From Gammaproteobacteria bacterium (lineage in GTDB: Bacteria > Pseudomonadota > Gammaproteobacteria > Pseudomonadales > UBA5518), in the NCBI GenBank assembly GCA_016718385.1, contig JADKDK010000006.1, positions 124,001 to 188,000 on the forward strand: a stretch of 64,000 bases of DNA, read 5' to 3'. Position 1 is the first letter of the stretch, and each line of letters starts with the position of its first letter. The notes under the pieces are model-generated. The model made no database searches, had not been told where the DNA came from, and was given only the letters and a program-made list of their open reading frames with translations. The position numbers were made by a program, and so were the translations under genes. Positions 55,585 to 64,000 of the stretch are shown one piece after another.

Positions 55585-56345
55585 GAAATCCAGATCAGGC
55601 TGGCCATGCGGCCGGTCAGCCCGTCACGGCGGTAGGAATAGAACAGCTCGGGCGAGCCGACAGTGCAGAATCCGCCGCCGTAGACGCGGTTCACGCCGAG
55701 CGCGGCGAGCGCGACACGCGCCAGCGCGTAGAGGTCGGCGTGGTACCTCGACGCGCCGTCTCGCGCGGGCAGGAAAGCCGCGCGCACTGCGCCGCGCGCG
55801 TACTCCTCGCGGCACGGGGCCAGGAAGGCCTCGCGCACCTCGGCACCCACCTCGAAGGCGCGCTGGCTGATCGCCGGGCCCAGCCAGGCGAGCAACTCCG
55901 TGCCCGGACACGCGAAACGCGCCACGGTGGCCGCCAGCACGCCGGCGGCGAGCCCGCGCCAGCCGCAATGCACCGCCGCGACCTGCGTGCCCGCGCGGTC
56001 GGTGAGCAGCACCGGCAGGCAGTCGGCCGTCATCACCGCGCACACCACGCCGGGCGCCGACGTGTGCGCCGCGTCACCCGTGCGCACGATGCCTTCGCGG
56101 CGGGCCTCGACCACGGTGCAGCCGTGCACCTGCTCCAGCCACGCCGGCTCCGCGGGCAGGTCGAGCGCCGCGGCCAGGATGCGGCGGTTGCGCGCGACGG
56201 CCGCGGCGTCGTCGCCCACGTGCTGCGCCAGGTTCAGCGAATCCCAGGGCGCGGCGCTGCTGCCGCCGTTGCGCGTGCTCACGCCGGCATGCACCTGCGC
56301 CGGCGCCGGCCAGTCGGCGGCGATGAACATGGGAGCGTCAGTCAT
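55563..56345 (-). CDS. pgeF: PgeF/YfiH multicopper-type purine nucleoside phosphorylase-like protein
   Basis: A 260-residue DUF152 protein with VHGCTVVEA (Cys/His), MTADCLPVLLTDR and VHCGWRGLAAGV, the conserved Zn-binding set of the family. Members are purine phosphorylases/deaminases and were named polyphenol oxidase or peptidoglycan-editing factor. It overlaps the rluD stop by 8 bases, an arrangement typical of rluD-pgeF. Confidence 0.94.
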   Translation of the reverse strand: MTDAPMFIAADWPAPAQVHAGVSTRNGGSSAAPWDSLNLAQHVGDDAAAVARNRRILAAALDLPAEPAWLEQVHGCTVVEARREGIVRTGDAAHTSAPGVVCAVMTADCLPVLLTDRAGTQVAAVHCGWRGLAAGVLAATVARFACPGTELLAWLGPAISQRAFEVGAEVREAFLAPCREEYARGAVRAAFLPARDGASRYHADLYALARVALAALGVNRVYGGGFCTVGSPELFYSYRRDGLTGRMASLIWISHAPDAA

Positions 56346-57303
56346 CGGCGTGCTCCTGGCAATCCGCCTGCAGCGCCGCGATCAGCGTGCGCATGTCCTC
56401 GGGCAACGGCGCTTCGAACTGCATCGCCTCGCCGCTGGCAGGGTGCGCGAAGCGCAAACGGAAGGCATGCAGCGCCTGGCGGCGGAAGCCGCGCAGGCAC
56501 TCGAGCAACTCCGGCGCGGCGCCGCGCGGCACCCGGGGTCGCCCGCCGTAGACCGGGTCGCCCACGATCGGATGCCCTTCGGAGGCCATGTGCACGCGGA
56601 TCTGGTGCGTGCGCCCGGTATCGAGCATCACCGCCAGCAGGCTGTGCGCGCGGTAACGGCTGAGCACGCGGTAATGGGTGATGGCGTGCCGGCCACCGGA
56701 GGACAGCACGGCCATGCGCTGACGATCGCGCGGATGGCGCCCCATCGGCTTGTCGATGGTCCCGCCGCTGACCAGCACGCCGTTCACCACCGCGCGGTAT
56801 TCGCGGCTGACCTCGCGCGCCTGGATCGCGGCGCTCAGGAAAGTCTGCGCCGCCAGCGTCTTCGCCACCACCAGCACGCCGCTGGTGTCGCGATCGAGCC
56901 GGTGCACGAGGCCCGCGCGCGGCACCTCGGTCAACGCCGGGCAGTGCTCCAGCAACCCGTTCAGCAGGGTATCGTCCGCGTGCCCGGCCGCCGGATGCAC
57001 GACCAGCCCGACCGGCTTGTCGATCACCAGGATCGACTCGTCCTCGTACAGGATCGCGAGATCCATCGCGGTGGCCGTCCACTGCCCCTGCGGCTCGGTC
57101 TGCGCCTGCAGATTCAGCGTGTCGCCATCGAACACCACGTCGCGCGGGGTCCTGGCCTCGCCGTTGACGCGCAGCTTGCCCTCGCGGATCCACTGTTGCA
57201 GCCGCGTGCGCGAGAATTCCGGCAGCAGCCGCGCCGCCGCCTGATCGAGGCGCAGCCCGGCATCCTGCCCGGTGACGAGGACGTTGCGGGTGATCGATTC
57301 CAT
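56338..57303 (-). CDS. rluD: 23S rRNA pseudouridine synthase RluD
   Basis: A 321-residue RluA-family enzyme. N-terminal S4 domain (RLDQAAARLLPEFSRTRLQQ), then LVHRLDRDTSG with the catalytic Asp, VYGGRPRVPRG and the conserved C-terminal region ALHAFRLRFAHP. Modifies helix 69 of 23S rRNA. ATG at 57,303 is chosen; longer readings only cross the spacer. Divergent from bamD. Confidence 0.95.
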   Translation of the reverse strand: MESITRNVLVTGQDAGLRLDQAAARLLPEFSRTRLQQWIREGKLRVNGEARTPRDVVFDGDTLNLQAQTEPQGQWTATAMDLAILYEDESILVIDKPVGLVVHPAAGHADDTLLNGLLEHCPALTEVPRAGLVHRLDRDTSGVLVVAKTLAAQTFLSAAIQAREVSREYRAVVNGVLVSGGTIDKPMGRHPRDRQRMAVLSSGGRHAITHYRVLSRYRAHSLLAVMLDTGRTHQIRVHMASEGHPIVGDPVYGGRPRVPRGAAPELLECLRGFRRQALHAFRLRFAHPASGEAMQFEAPLPEDMRTLIAALQADCQEHADD

Positions 57304-57376
57304 GGTCGTTTGCCGCGCCCCTGAGCGAAGCGCCCCGGGCGAGCGCGCGAGTCTAGCACGCACCCGGGGGCGCGCT

Positions 57377-57406
57377 TTGGCGGGCGCGGCGCCGGTGTGG
57401 TTAAAT
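57377..57406 (+). promoter_or_regulatory. Candidate bamD promoter
   Basis: TTGGCG (57,377-57,382), 18 bases, TTAAAT (57,401-57,406) in the bamD/rluD divergent region. The -10 box is weak, so this is tentative. Confidence 0.35.
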
Positions 57407-57447
57407 ACGCCGCCTGCAAAGCTCCAAGCCCTTCAAGCGGAACACCG

Positions 57448-58338
57448 ATGCGATTGCTCCATTCCCTGCTCGTCGTGATGCTGACCACCACCCTGGCCGG
57501 CTGCTCCATGTTCAGCAAGGAGGACGACGTGCCGCCGGACCAGGGCGAGCGCGCACTCTACGACACGGCACGCAAGAACCTCGACAACAGCAACTTCGAT
57601 CTCGCGATCAAGAACCTTCAGTTGCTCGAGGCCCGTTACCCCTTCGGCCCCTACGCCGAGCAGGCACAGCTGGAACTGATCTACGCGCACTACCGCAACT
57701 ACGACCACGAGGAAGCCGTGGCCGCGGCCGAGCGCTTCATCCGCCTGCACCCCCAGCACCCGAACGTGGATTACGCCTACTACATGAAGGGCCTGGCGTC
57801 GTTTACCGAGAGCCAGGGCCTGCTGGAGCGCTTCCTGCCCACGGACATGACCAAGCGCGACCCCGGCCCGGCGCGGCAGTCCTTCGCCGACTTCTCGCAA
57901 CTGCTGTCGCGCTTCCCGAACTCCGAGTACGCCGCCGACGCGCGCGCGCGCATGGTGCACCTGCGCAACCTGCTGGCACGCTACGAGATCAACGTGGCCA
58001 ACTACTATTTCAAGCGTCGCGCCCATGTCGCCGCGCTGAACCGCGGACGCTACGTGGTGGAGAACTTCCAGGAGACTCCGGCGGTGCCGGACGGCCTGGC
58101 GGTGATGGCGCAGGCCTATATCATCCTCGACATGCCGGAGCTCGCCGACAACGCGATCGCCGCGCTGCGCCGCAATTACCCGCAGCATCCCTCGCTGGAC
58201 GAAGCGGGCAACTTCCTAGCGCAGTACGTTCCCGGCGAGGACGACCGCTCCTGGGCGAACATGCTCACCTTCGGTCTGGTAGACCGCGCCGCCCCGCCCG
58301 TGTTCGACAACCGCGACCTGTTCGACAACGCACCGTAG
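57448..58338 (+). CDS. bamD: Outer-membrane assembly lipoprotein BamD
   Basis: A 296-residue lipoprotein: signal MRLLHSLLVVMLTTTLAGC with lipobox LAGC, then five TPR-like repeats (ALYDTARKNLDNSNFDLAI, VDYAYYMKGLASF, AYIILDMPELADNAIAAL). It is the essential TPR partner of BamA. The TAG stop lies in a palindromic repeat (GTAGGTCC). Confidence 0.95.
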   Translation: MRLLHSLLVVMLTTTLAGCSMFSKEDDVPPDQGERALYDTARKNLDNSNFDLAIKNLQLLEARYPFGPYAEQAQLELIYAHYRNYDHEEAVAAAERFIRLHPQHPNVDYAYYMKGLASFTESQGLLERFLPTDMTKRDPGPARQSFADFSQLLSRFPNSEYAADARARMVHLRNLLARYEINVANYYFKRRAHVAALNRGRYVVENFQETPAVPDGLAVMAQAYIILDMPELADNAIAALRRNYPQHPSLDEAGNFLAQYVPGEDDRSWANMLTFGLVDRAAPPVFDNRDLFDNAP

Positions 58339-58393
58339 GTCCGGATTCATCCGGACAATTGTCCTCCGTGGGTCCGGATTCATCCGGACCCAC
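58335..58393. repeat. Two palindromic repeats between bamD and nadE
   Basis: Copy 1 58,335-58,356 (GTAGGTCCGGATTCATCCGG then AC), containing the bamD stop. Copy 2 58,368-58,393 is a perfect palindrome with 12-base arms (GTGGGTCCGGAT) around a TC centre. They sit between convergent ends of bamD and nadE. Confidence 0.8.
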
Positions 58394-58409
58394 GAATCAG
58401 TCCCACAGA

Positions 58410-60041
58410 TCAATCCCCCGCCAGCCAGCCCGATGTCACCGGGTAGCGCCGGTCGCGGCCGAAGGCCTTGCGGGTGATGCGCGGACCGATGGGCGCCTGC
58501 CGGCGCTTGTACTCGTTCAGATCAACCATGCGCACCACGCGGCGCACGGTCTCGGCATCGAAGCCCTCGTCGATGATCGCGTTGGCGCTCATGTCGCGCT
58601 CGACGTAACGCTCCAGGATCCGGTCCAGCACGCTGTAGGGCGGCAGCGAGTCCTCGTCCTTCTGGTCGGGCGCCAGTTCCGCCGACGGCGGGCGCTCGAT
58701 CACGCGCTCGGGAATCACCGCTGCGATGCTGTTGCGGTAACGCGCCAGCTCGAAAACCAGCGTCTTCGGCACGTCTTTCAGCACGTCGAAACCGCCGGCC
58801 ATGTCGCCGTAGAGCGTGGAGTAGCCGACAGCCATCTCGCTCTTGTTGCCCGTGGTGAGCACCAGGAATCCCTTCTTGTTGGAGATCGCCATCAGCAGCA
58901 CGCCGCGACAGCGTGCCTGGATGTTCTGCTCGGTGGTGTCGACGGCGCGCCCCGCGAACTCCTCGTCCAGCGCGCCCATGAAGGCGTCGAACATCGGCCC
59001 GATCGGGATGACCTTGAAACCCACGCCCAGCGTCGCGGCCTGCGCTTCGGCATCCTCGATGCTCATCGCCGCGGTGTAGCGAAACGGCATCATCACCGCC
59101 TCGACGCGTTGCGGCCCGAGCGCATCCACCGCCACGGCCAGCGTGAGCGCCGAATCGATGCCGCCCGAGAGTCCCAGCACCACGCCCTTGAACCGGTTCT
59201 TGTCCACATAGTCGCGCACACCGGTGACCAGCGCCGCGTAGACCGTGGCGTGCAGGTTCGGCTCGGTCGCGACCGCGCCGGGCGCGATCACGACGTGGCC
59301 CCGGGCGTCACGCGCGATGCGCACCGGGTACAGGCCTTGCGCGAAATGCGGCGCCAGCACGGCCAGGGTGCCGTCGCGCGCTATCGCCATCGATCCGCCG
59401 TCGAACACCAGTTCGTCCTGGCCGCCGACCTGGTTGACGTAGATCACGCCGACGCCGCCGGCGACGGCGCGACGCTCGACGATCCTGCGCCGCTCCGCGT
59501 GCTTGCCGAGATGAAACGGCGAGGCGTTGATGTTGAGCACCAGCTCCGCGCCCTCGGCCACCGCGAGCGCCGTGGGGCGCTCGTGCCAGATGTCCTCGCA
59601 CACCGACAGCGCGACGCGGAAGCCCTCGATCTCGACCACGCAGGGCCGCTCGCCGGCCACGAAATAGCGCTTCTCGTCGAAGACCTGGTAATTCGGCAGC
59701 TCCATCTTGGCGTACTCGGCCACGAGCTCGCCGCCCTTGAGCAGGCCCGCGACGTTCTCGAGCCCGCGCTCGCTGCGGCGCGGATACCCCGCCAGCACCC
59801 ACACGTCGGGGAGCTCTCGGCGCAGGCGCTCCAGCGCGCGCTCTACGCGCAGCGCGATGCTCGGGCGCAGCAGCAGGTCCTCGGGCGGATAGCCGGTCAG
59901 CGCGAGCTCGGGAAACACCACCACCTGCGCCCCGTGCGCCGTCACCGCCTCGCGGCTGCGCGCCACGATCGCGGCGGCGTTGCCGTCGATGTCGCCGACC
60001 AGCGGATTGACCTGCGCCATGACCACGACCAGCTGCGCCAT
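58410..60041 (-). CDS. nadE: Glutamine-dependent NAD+ synthase
   Basis: A 543-residue two-domain enzyme. N-terminal nitrilase-type glutaminase (about 1-260) with Glu in VFPELALTGYPPEDL, Lys in KMELPNYQVFDEKR and Cys in LSVCEDIWHE; C-terminal ATP-binding synthase (about 270-540) with LGLSGGIDSALT and TTGNKSEMAVGYSTLYGD. It amidates deamido-NAD using glutamine. ATG at 60,041 preferred. Confidence 0.95.
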   Translation of the reverse strand: MAQLVVVMAQVNPLVGDIDGNAAAIVARSREAVTAHGAQVVVFPELALTGYPPEDLLLRPSIALRVERALERLRRELPDVWVLAGYPRRSERGLENVAGLLKGGELVAEYAKMELPNYQVFDEKRYFVAGERPCVVEIEGFRVALSVCEDIWHERPTALAVAEGAELVLNINASPFHLGKHAERRRIVERRAVAGGVGVIYVNQVGGQDELVFDGGSMAIARDGTLAVLAPHFAQGLYPVRIARDARGHVVIAPGAVATEPNLHATVYAALVTGVRDYVDKNRFKGVVLGLSGGIDSALTLAVAVDALGPQRVEAVMMPFRYTAAMSIEDAEAQAATLGVGFKVIPIGPMFDAFMGALDEEFAGRAVDTTEQNIQARCRGVLLMAISNKKGFLVLTTGNKSEMAVGYSTLYGDMAGGFDVLKDVPKTLVFELARYRNSIAAVIPERVIERPPSAELAPDQKDEDSLPPYSVLDRILERYVERDMSANAIIDEGFDAETVRRVVRMVDLNEYKRRQAPIGPRITRKAFGRDRRYPVTSGWLAGD

Positions 60042-60117
60042 GTTGAACTCTCGCCTGCGGTGAAACGCTGAGGCGGCATTGTCACGCAATCGGCCCGCCG
60101 CAGGCAAAGCCGCTCCC

Positions 60118-60213
60118 GTGGGTCCGCATTCATGCGGACATGGGCCAACGTGGGCCGCATTCATGCGGACATAGGGTGGATGCCATGGCCTGTCCGGATA
60201 AATCCGGACCCAC
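60118..60213. repeat. Three palindromic repeats upstream of nadE
   Basis: Copies at 60,118-60,139 (GTGGGTCCGCATTCATGCGG then AC), 60,150-60,170 (GTGGGCCGCATTCATGCGGA then C) and an inverted copy with an ATAAAT centre at 60,192-60,213. They fill most of the 244-base gap between nadE and the PP0621-like gene. Confidence 0.8.
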
Positions 60214-60285
60214 GGGTCACCCGATGCGGCATCGGTCTAGAATAGGAACACGATTCGCCGACCGAGCCCTCAGGACTACCCCCCA

Positions 60286-60531
60286 ATGCTGCTGTTCCGC
60301 CTGATACTGCTGTTCGCGGTCGCGTTCATCGCCTGGCGCCTCTACCGCATGGTGATGGCGCCACGCATGCGCGGGCCCGAGCAGCCGCCCTCGCTGCGCG
60401 GTGAAGTCATGGTGGAGTGCGCATTCTGTTCCGTGCATGTGCCGCGCGACCAGGCCATCGTCGAGGACTCGCGCTGGTTCTGCTGCGAGGACCACCGCCG
60501 CCAGCACACGCAAGGCAGCAGCGGGACCTGA
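60286..60531 (+). CDS. PP0621-like small membrane protein with Cys motif
   Basis: An 81-residue protein: an N-terminal membrane helix (LLFRLILLFAVAFIAWRLY), then a Cys-rich metal-binding-like tail (VECAFCSVHVPRDQ, WFCCEDHRRQH). This matches the small PP0621 family found ahead of pilS in pseudomonad-like genomes. Function unknown. It ends 3 bases before pilS and is probably cotranscribed. Confidence 0.85.
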   Translation: MLLFRLILLFAVAFIAWRLYRMVMAPRMRGPEQPPSLRGEVMVECAFCSVHVPRDQAIVEDSRWFCCEDHRRQHTQGSSGT

Positions 60532-60534
60532 TCC

Positions 60535-62202
60535 GTGGCGACGAGCCTCCCCGTTACGCCCGACGGCGGCGATCCGCTGCTCAGGATCTACGCCTGGTAC
60601 CGCTTCGCGCTTTCGATCCTGCTGCTGTTGAGCTATTTCGCATTCAGCGCCGGGCGCACCGAAACGGTATTCCTGCCCTTGCTGTACCTCGGCACCGCCA
60701 TCCCCTACGCCGTGCTCAACCTCGCGGTGCTCGTCGGCGTGCTGGCCCGCCCGCGCCACCCGCGACCGCGCCACGTGTTCCTGATCCTGGTGCTGGACAT
60801 CGCGGCACTGGTGCTGATCACGCACGCCAGCGGCGGAATCAACAGCGGTTTCGCGATCCTGCTGATGGTCACGGTGGCCGCCGCGGCGATCTTCGTGTCC
60901 GGGCAGATCGCCACGCTGGTCGCGGCGGTCGCCAGCCTCGCGGTGCTCGCGGACGCCACCGCGCTGGTGCTCACGCGCAACAACGAATTGTCCACGCTGC
61001 TGCCCGCCGGCCTGCTCGGCATGCTGCTCTTCATCAGTTCGCTGCTGGTGCAGCGGCTCGCGGCACGCCTGCGCCTCAGCCAGCAGCTGGCGACCCAGAA
61101 GGCCGCGGAAGTCGTCGAATTGCAGCAGCTCAACCAGCTGATCGTGCAGCGCATGCGCACCGGCATCATGTTCGTCGATGCACATGATCGCGTACGCATC
61201 GCCAACGAATCGGCCGCGCAGCTGCTCGGCATCGACCGCCACGAGATGGCAGAGGGCGGTGGCGTGCCGCTGCGCCTTCCGCGCGTGGTGCAGGATCTGC
61301 TCGAGCTTTGGCGCGCCAATGCGCAGCGCGCGCAAGCGCCGCTGCGCCTGCGCCAGAACGGACCGCTGGTGCAGCTGGCGTTCACGCGCCTGAAGGGACC
61401 CAGCGGCAACGGCACGCTGATCTTCGCCGAGGACTTCTCGCAGATCGCGCAGCAGGCGCAGCAGCTCAAGCTCGCCTCGCTGGGCCGCCTCACCGCGAGC
61501 ATCGCGCACGAGATACGCAACCCGCTCGGTTCGATCAGCCACGCCGCGCAGCTGCTGCGCGAATCGCCGGCACTGCCGCGCGAGGATTCGCGCCTGGTCG
61601 AGATCGTGATCGGCAACGCCCGGCGCACCAACGACGTCATCGAGAGCGTGCTGACGCTCTCGCGCGGCCAGCAGCCCCGCCCCGAACTGATCGCGCTTGG
61701 CGACTGGCTGCGCGACTTCGCCGCCGAACTGGGCGCGCGCGACGGCGGGCAATTGGTGAGCGTGGAACTCGCCCCCGGCACGGAGCAATTGAACGTTCGC
61801 GCCGACCCCGTCCACCTGCGCCAGGTGCTGACCAATCTGTGCGAGAACGGCCTGCGCTACAGCCTGCGCGCAACCGGCACGGCGTCGCTGCGCCTGGCGG
61901 TCCACAGCGACACCATCACCGGCCTCACGCAACTCGACGTGATCGACCAGGGCCAGGGTGTACCCGAGGAGAACATCTCGAGGATATTCGAACCGTTCTT
62001 CACCACCGAGCACAGCGGCACGGGCCTCGGGCTGTACCTGGCGCGCGAGCTCTGCGAGGCCAACCAGGTCCGGCTGGAATACCTGCACGGACCCGCCACC
62101 GGGAGTTGCTTTCGCCTGAACTTCCCGCACCCGGAGCGGCGCGGCGCGACGGTGGTATCCGACTCCGCGAACAAGGCCCTGGCATCGGGAGAGAAGCAAT
62201 GA
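60535..62202 (+). CDS. pilS: Sensor histidine kinase PilS
   Basis: A 555-residue membrane kinase. Six membrane helices lie in the first 185 residues, then a PAS-like region (about 200-300), the H box ASIAHEIRNPLGSISHAAQL, N box LRQVLTNLCENGLRY, and G boxes DQGQGVPEENISRIFEPFFT and GTGLGLYLARELCE. GTG start at 60,535. Known to phosphorylate PilR and control type IV pilin. Overlaps pilR (ATGA). Confidence 0.93.
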   Translation: MATSLPVTPDGGDPLLRIYAWYRFALSILLLLSYFAFSAGRTETVFLPLLYLGTAIPYAVLNLAVLVGVLARPRHPRPRHVFLILVLDIAALVLITHASGGINSGFAILLMVTVAAAAIFVSGQIATLVAAVASLAVLADATALVLTRNNELSTLLPAGLLGMLLFISSLLVQRLAARLRLSQQLATQKAAEVVELQQLNQLIVQRMRTGIMFVDAHDRVRIANESAAQLLGIDRHEMAEGGGVPLRLPRVVQDLLELWRANAQRAQAPLRLRQNGPLVQLAFTRLKGPSGNGTLIFAEDFSQIAQQAQQLKLASLGRLTASIAHEIRNPLGSISHAAQLLRESPALPREDSRLVEIVIGNARRTNDVIESVLTLSRGQQPRPELIALGDWLRDFAAELGARDGGQLVSVELAPGTEQLNVRADPVHLRQVLTNLCENGLRYSLRATGTASLRLAVHSDTITGLTQLDVIDQGQGVPEENISRIFEPFFTTEHSGTGLGLYLARELCEANQVRLEYLHGPATGSCFRLNFPHPERRGATVVSDSANKALASGEKQ

Positions 62203-63569
62203 GCAGTCCCGCAATCCTGATCATCGACGACGAGCCGGACATTCGCGAACTGCTCGCGATGACGGTGCGCCGCATGGGGCTCGATGCCTTCTGCGCCGAG
62301 AGCCTCGACGGTGCGCGCCGGATGCTGGAGAAGCGTCGCTTCGACTTCTGCCTGACCGACATGAAGCTGCCCGACGGTACCGGGCTGCAGCTGATCGAGC
62401 ACGTGCAGCAGAACCACGAGGGCATGCCGGTGGCGGTGATCACGGCCTTCGGCAGCATCGAGCTCGCCATCGACTCGATGAAGGCGGGCGCCTTCGATTT
62501 CCTGACCAAGCCGATCGACCTCGAACGGCTGCGCAACCTGGTGAGCAACGCGCTGCGCCTGGGCGAGGCCACCGCGACCCTGCAGTGCCCGGAACAGGTG
62601 CAGCTGCTGGGCGACACCGAGCCCATGGTGCACCTGCGCCAGCAGATCGTGCGCCTCGCGCGCAGCCAGGCGCCGGTGTACATCACCGGCGAATCCGGTA
62701 CCGGCAAGGAACTGGTGGCGCGGCTGATCCACGCCAACGGCGCGCGCGCCGCCGGACCCTTCGTGCCGGTCAACTGCGGCGCCATTCCCGGCGAACTGAT
62801 GGAGAGCGAGTTCTTCGGCCACCGCAAGGGCAGCTTCACCGGCGCGGTCGCCGACAAGCAGGGCCTGTTCCAGGCCGCCAACGGCGGCACGCTGTTCCTG
62901 GACGAAGTGGCCGACCTGCCGCTGCCGATGCAGGTCAAGCTGCTGCGCGCGATCCAGGAAAAGGCCGTGCGCGCGGTGGGAACCGAACAGGAGATCCGCG
63001 TCGACGTGCGCATCCTGAGTGCCACCCACAAGAATCTCGGCGAGGAGGTCGAGCAGGGCCTGTTCCGCCGCGACCTGTTCTACCGCATCAACGTGATCGA
63101 ACTGCGCGTGCCCAGCCTGCGCGAACGGGCGGCCGACATCGCGCTGATTGCCGAGGCCTGCATCCGGCGCCTGGCCGAGGAATACAACACCGCCGCGCCG
63201 CGCCTGCACGAGGACGCGCTGCAGGCGCTGCTCGCCTACGCCTTCCCGGGCAACGTGCGCGAACTGGAGAACATCCTCGAACGCGCATTCACGCTCTGCG
63301 ACGGCAACGTGATCCGCGCGCCGGACCTGCGCCTTCCCGGCGCGAACCCGGTGGCGCACAGCCACGCCGCCTCCGAACCCGCAGCCGAGCTGGACGCCCT
63401 GGCAGAGTTACCCAACGTGCCGCTGGAGGAATACCTCGAAGGCATCGAACGGCGCGCGATCATGCGCGCGCTGGAACTGGAGCGCTGGAACCGCACCGCC
63501 GCCGCCAAGCGCCTGGGCATGACGTTCCGCTCGCTGCGCTACCGCCTGAAGAAGCTCGGCATCGACTGA
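62199..63569 (+). CDS. pilR: Sigma54-dependent response regulator PilR
   Basis: A 456-residue NtrC-type regulator: receiver domain (IIDDEPDIREL, phosphoacceptor Asp in CLTDMKLPDGTG), sigma54 AAA+ domain (GESGTGKE, GSFTGAVADKQGLF, GGTLFLDEVADLP) and a Fis-type HTH (RTAAAKRLGMTFRSLRYRLK). The sigma54 contact loop reads GSFTGA instead of GAFTGA. It activates pilin transcription; no pilin gene is in the window. Confidence 0.94.
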   Translation: MSSPAILIIDDEPDIRELLAMTVRRMGLDAFCAESLDGARRMLEKRRFDFCLTDMKLPDGTGLQLIEHVQQNHEGMPVAVITAFGSIELAIDSMKAGAFDFLTKPIDLERLRNLVSNALRLGEATATLQCPEQVQLLGDTEPMVHLRQQIVRLARSQAPVYITGESGTGKELVARLIHANGARAAGPFVPVNCGAIPGELMESEFFGHRKGSFTGAVADKQGLFQAANGGTLFLDEVADLPLPMQVKLLRAIQEKAVRAVGTEQEIRVDVRILSATHKNLGEEVEQGLFRRDLFYRINVIELRVPSLRERAADIALIAEACIRRLAEEYNTAAPRLHEDALQALLAYAFPGNVRELENILERAFTLCDGNVIRAPDLRLPGANPVAHSHAASEPAAELDALAELPNVPLEEYLEGIERRAIMRALELERWNRTAAAKRLGMTFRSLRYRLKKLGID

Positions 63570-63572
63570 TCC

Positions 63573-63628
63573 GTGGATCGCCATTCATGCTGACACCTGA
63601 CCCCCCGTAGGTCGGCATTCATGCCGAA
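63573..63628. repeat. Two dispersed palindromic repeats after pilR
   Basis: Copy 1 63,573-63,594 (GTGGATCGCCATTCATGCTG then AC), copy 2 63,607-63,628 (GTAGGTCGGCATTCATGCCG then AA), in tandem between the pilR stop and the DUF4143 gene. Confidence 0.75.
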
Positions 63629-63689
63629 ATGTGCTCCACCGAGCGGCATCGGCCGATCCCCAACGCGCTTGGAGGCGGCATGCAAAAAA

Positions 63690-64000
63690 CTATTGTCCGA
63701 GCTTATTGAACCCACCCCACAAGGAAGAAATGGGCGCAGCCCACAGGCTCTGTCCAAGCGGCAAGGTTTCCGTGCCGTCGTACAGGATCACACCCAGTTT
63801 GAATTGATTCCCCGCAACGCTGGCCAGGCGCTTGAGTCCACGCAAGTCACTTTCTTTTACCGTCGCAGAGGCCTTCACTTCCACCCCGACCAGATGACCC
63901 GCTGCGTTCTCGATGACGAAATCCACCTCGTTTTGATCGTGATCACGGTAATAGAGCAGCTGGTGATCACCCTCCGCCGTCGTCGTGTGCTTGAGCAGTT
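63690..64000 (-). CDS. AAA ATPase, DUF4143 C-terminal domain (5' part off the window)
   Basis: About 103 residues of the C-terminal DUF4143 domain, readable on the minus strand from base 64,000 to the stop at 63,690. The domain shows YYRDHDQNEVDFVIE and GHLVGVEVKASATVKESDLR, the conserved EVD and EVK positions of the PD-(D/E)xK-like fold. The ATPase part lies to the right. Such AAA_14-DUF4143 genes are scattered and often in accessory regions. It lies where Pseudomonas has minor-pilin genes. Confidence 0.85.
   Translation of the reverse strand, partial: LLKHTTTAEGDHQLLYYRDHDQNEVDFVIENAAGHLVGVEVKASATVKESDLRGLKRLASVAGNQFKLGVILYDGTETLPLGQSLWAAPISSLWGGFNKLGQ

Noticed and set aside
58335..60213. 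CRISPR array from repeated palindromes
   Set aside because: Spacing is irregular, the repeats vary in their arms, orientation alternates and no cas genes are present; a REP-like family fits better.
60217..62214. A 665-codon minus-strand frame opposite pilS
   Set aside because: pilS motifs are intact on the plus strand. The minus frame is Gln/Arg/His-rich with no family features.

Overview
The window is high-GC, gene-dense DNA from a gammaproteobacterium. The main evidence is the right-hand block clpB / pgeF / rluD / bamD / pilS / pilR, which follows the order familiar from Pseudomonas. An oxyR-type regulator divergent from dps, a beta-type carbonic anhydrase and many lipid or steroid-type acyl-CoA genes fit environmental lineages of this class. 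No finer taxonomic call is justified. No tRNA, rRNA or CRISPR array was seen.

Left part (1-25,701): two SDRs, an LLM-family oxidoreductase and a DUF1329 protein are followed by an energised-envelope operon read on the minus strand: ExbB (8,885-8,262), ExbD with the usual Asp, ExbD with Asn in its place, a TonB-like membrane-anchored vWA protein, and a TPR-like lipoprotein (to 4,144). Upstream of it lies a minus-strand series: acyl-CoA dehydrogenase, SCP2-type thiolase, AMP-dependent acyl-CoA ligase, saccharopine-dehydrogenase-like reductase, MMPL/RND transporter, DUF1329, YCF48-like, DUF1302. This series ends in a strong terminator (8,944-8,967). A divergent AraC-type regulator sits at its head. 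Together these look like uptake or envelope transport of a hydrophobic substrate coupled to CoA-dependent breakdown. An APH-like phosphotransferase, a 2-hydroxyacid dehydrogenase and a serine beta-lactamase-like hydrolase follow.

Middle part (25,791-42,549): dps and oxyR are divergent. A fused tandem-MarR regulator heads an EmrA/EmrB efflux operon with a visible promoter and operator. Small housekeeping or stress genes follow (PilZ, NlpC/P60 lipoprotein with an apparent frameshift, DUF456, ArfB-like, VOC, alpha/beta hydrolase, YedK/HMCES, cupin, GDPD). Then comes a signalling locus: STAS antagonist, RsbW-like kinase, and a cyclic-nucleotide-binding-domain + PP2C phosphatase. Beyond a minus-strand HD-type protein lies a TPR-SLOG-like-class III nucleotidyl cyclase fusion. 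A cyclase beside a phosphatase with a CNB fold suggests a cyclic-nucleotide-linked partner switch.

Right part (42,590-64,000): two acyl-CoA dehydrogenases, separated by a 114-base inverted-repeat element, are divergent from a DUF35 + thiolase-like pair resembling the steroid side-chain retro-aldolase module. Carbonic anhydrase and an ABC-F ATPase follow. Then comes the clpB-pilR block, interrupted between clpB and pgeF by a 3-kb sugar cassette (epimerase, DegT aminotransferase, NeuD-like acyltransferase, truncated glycosyltransferase-like stub). NadE and a PP0621-like protein lie between bamD and pilS. A DUF4143 gene fragment runs off the right edge.

A dispersed palindromic repeat, roughly GTRGGTCSGNATTCATNCSGAC, occurs about eleven times between genes and in places supplies the TAG stop codons of flanking genes.
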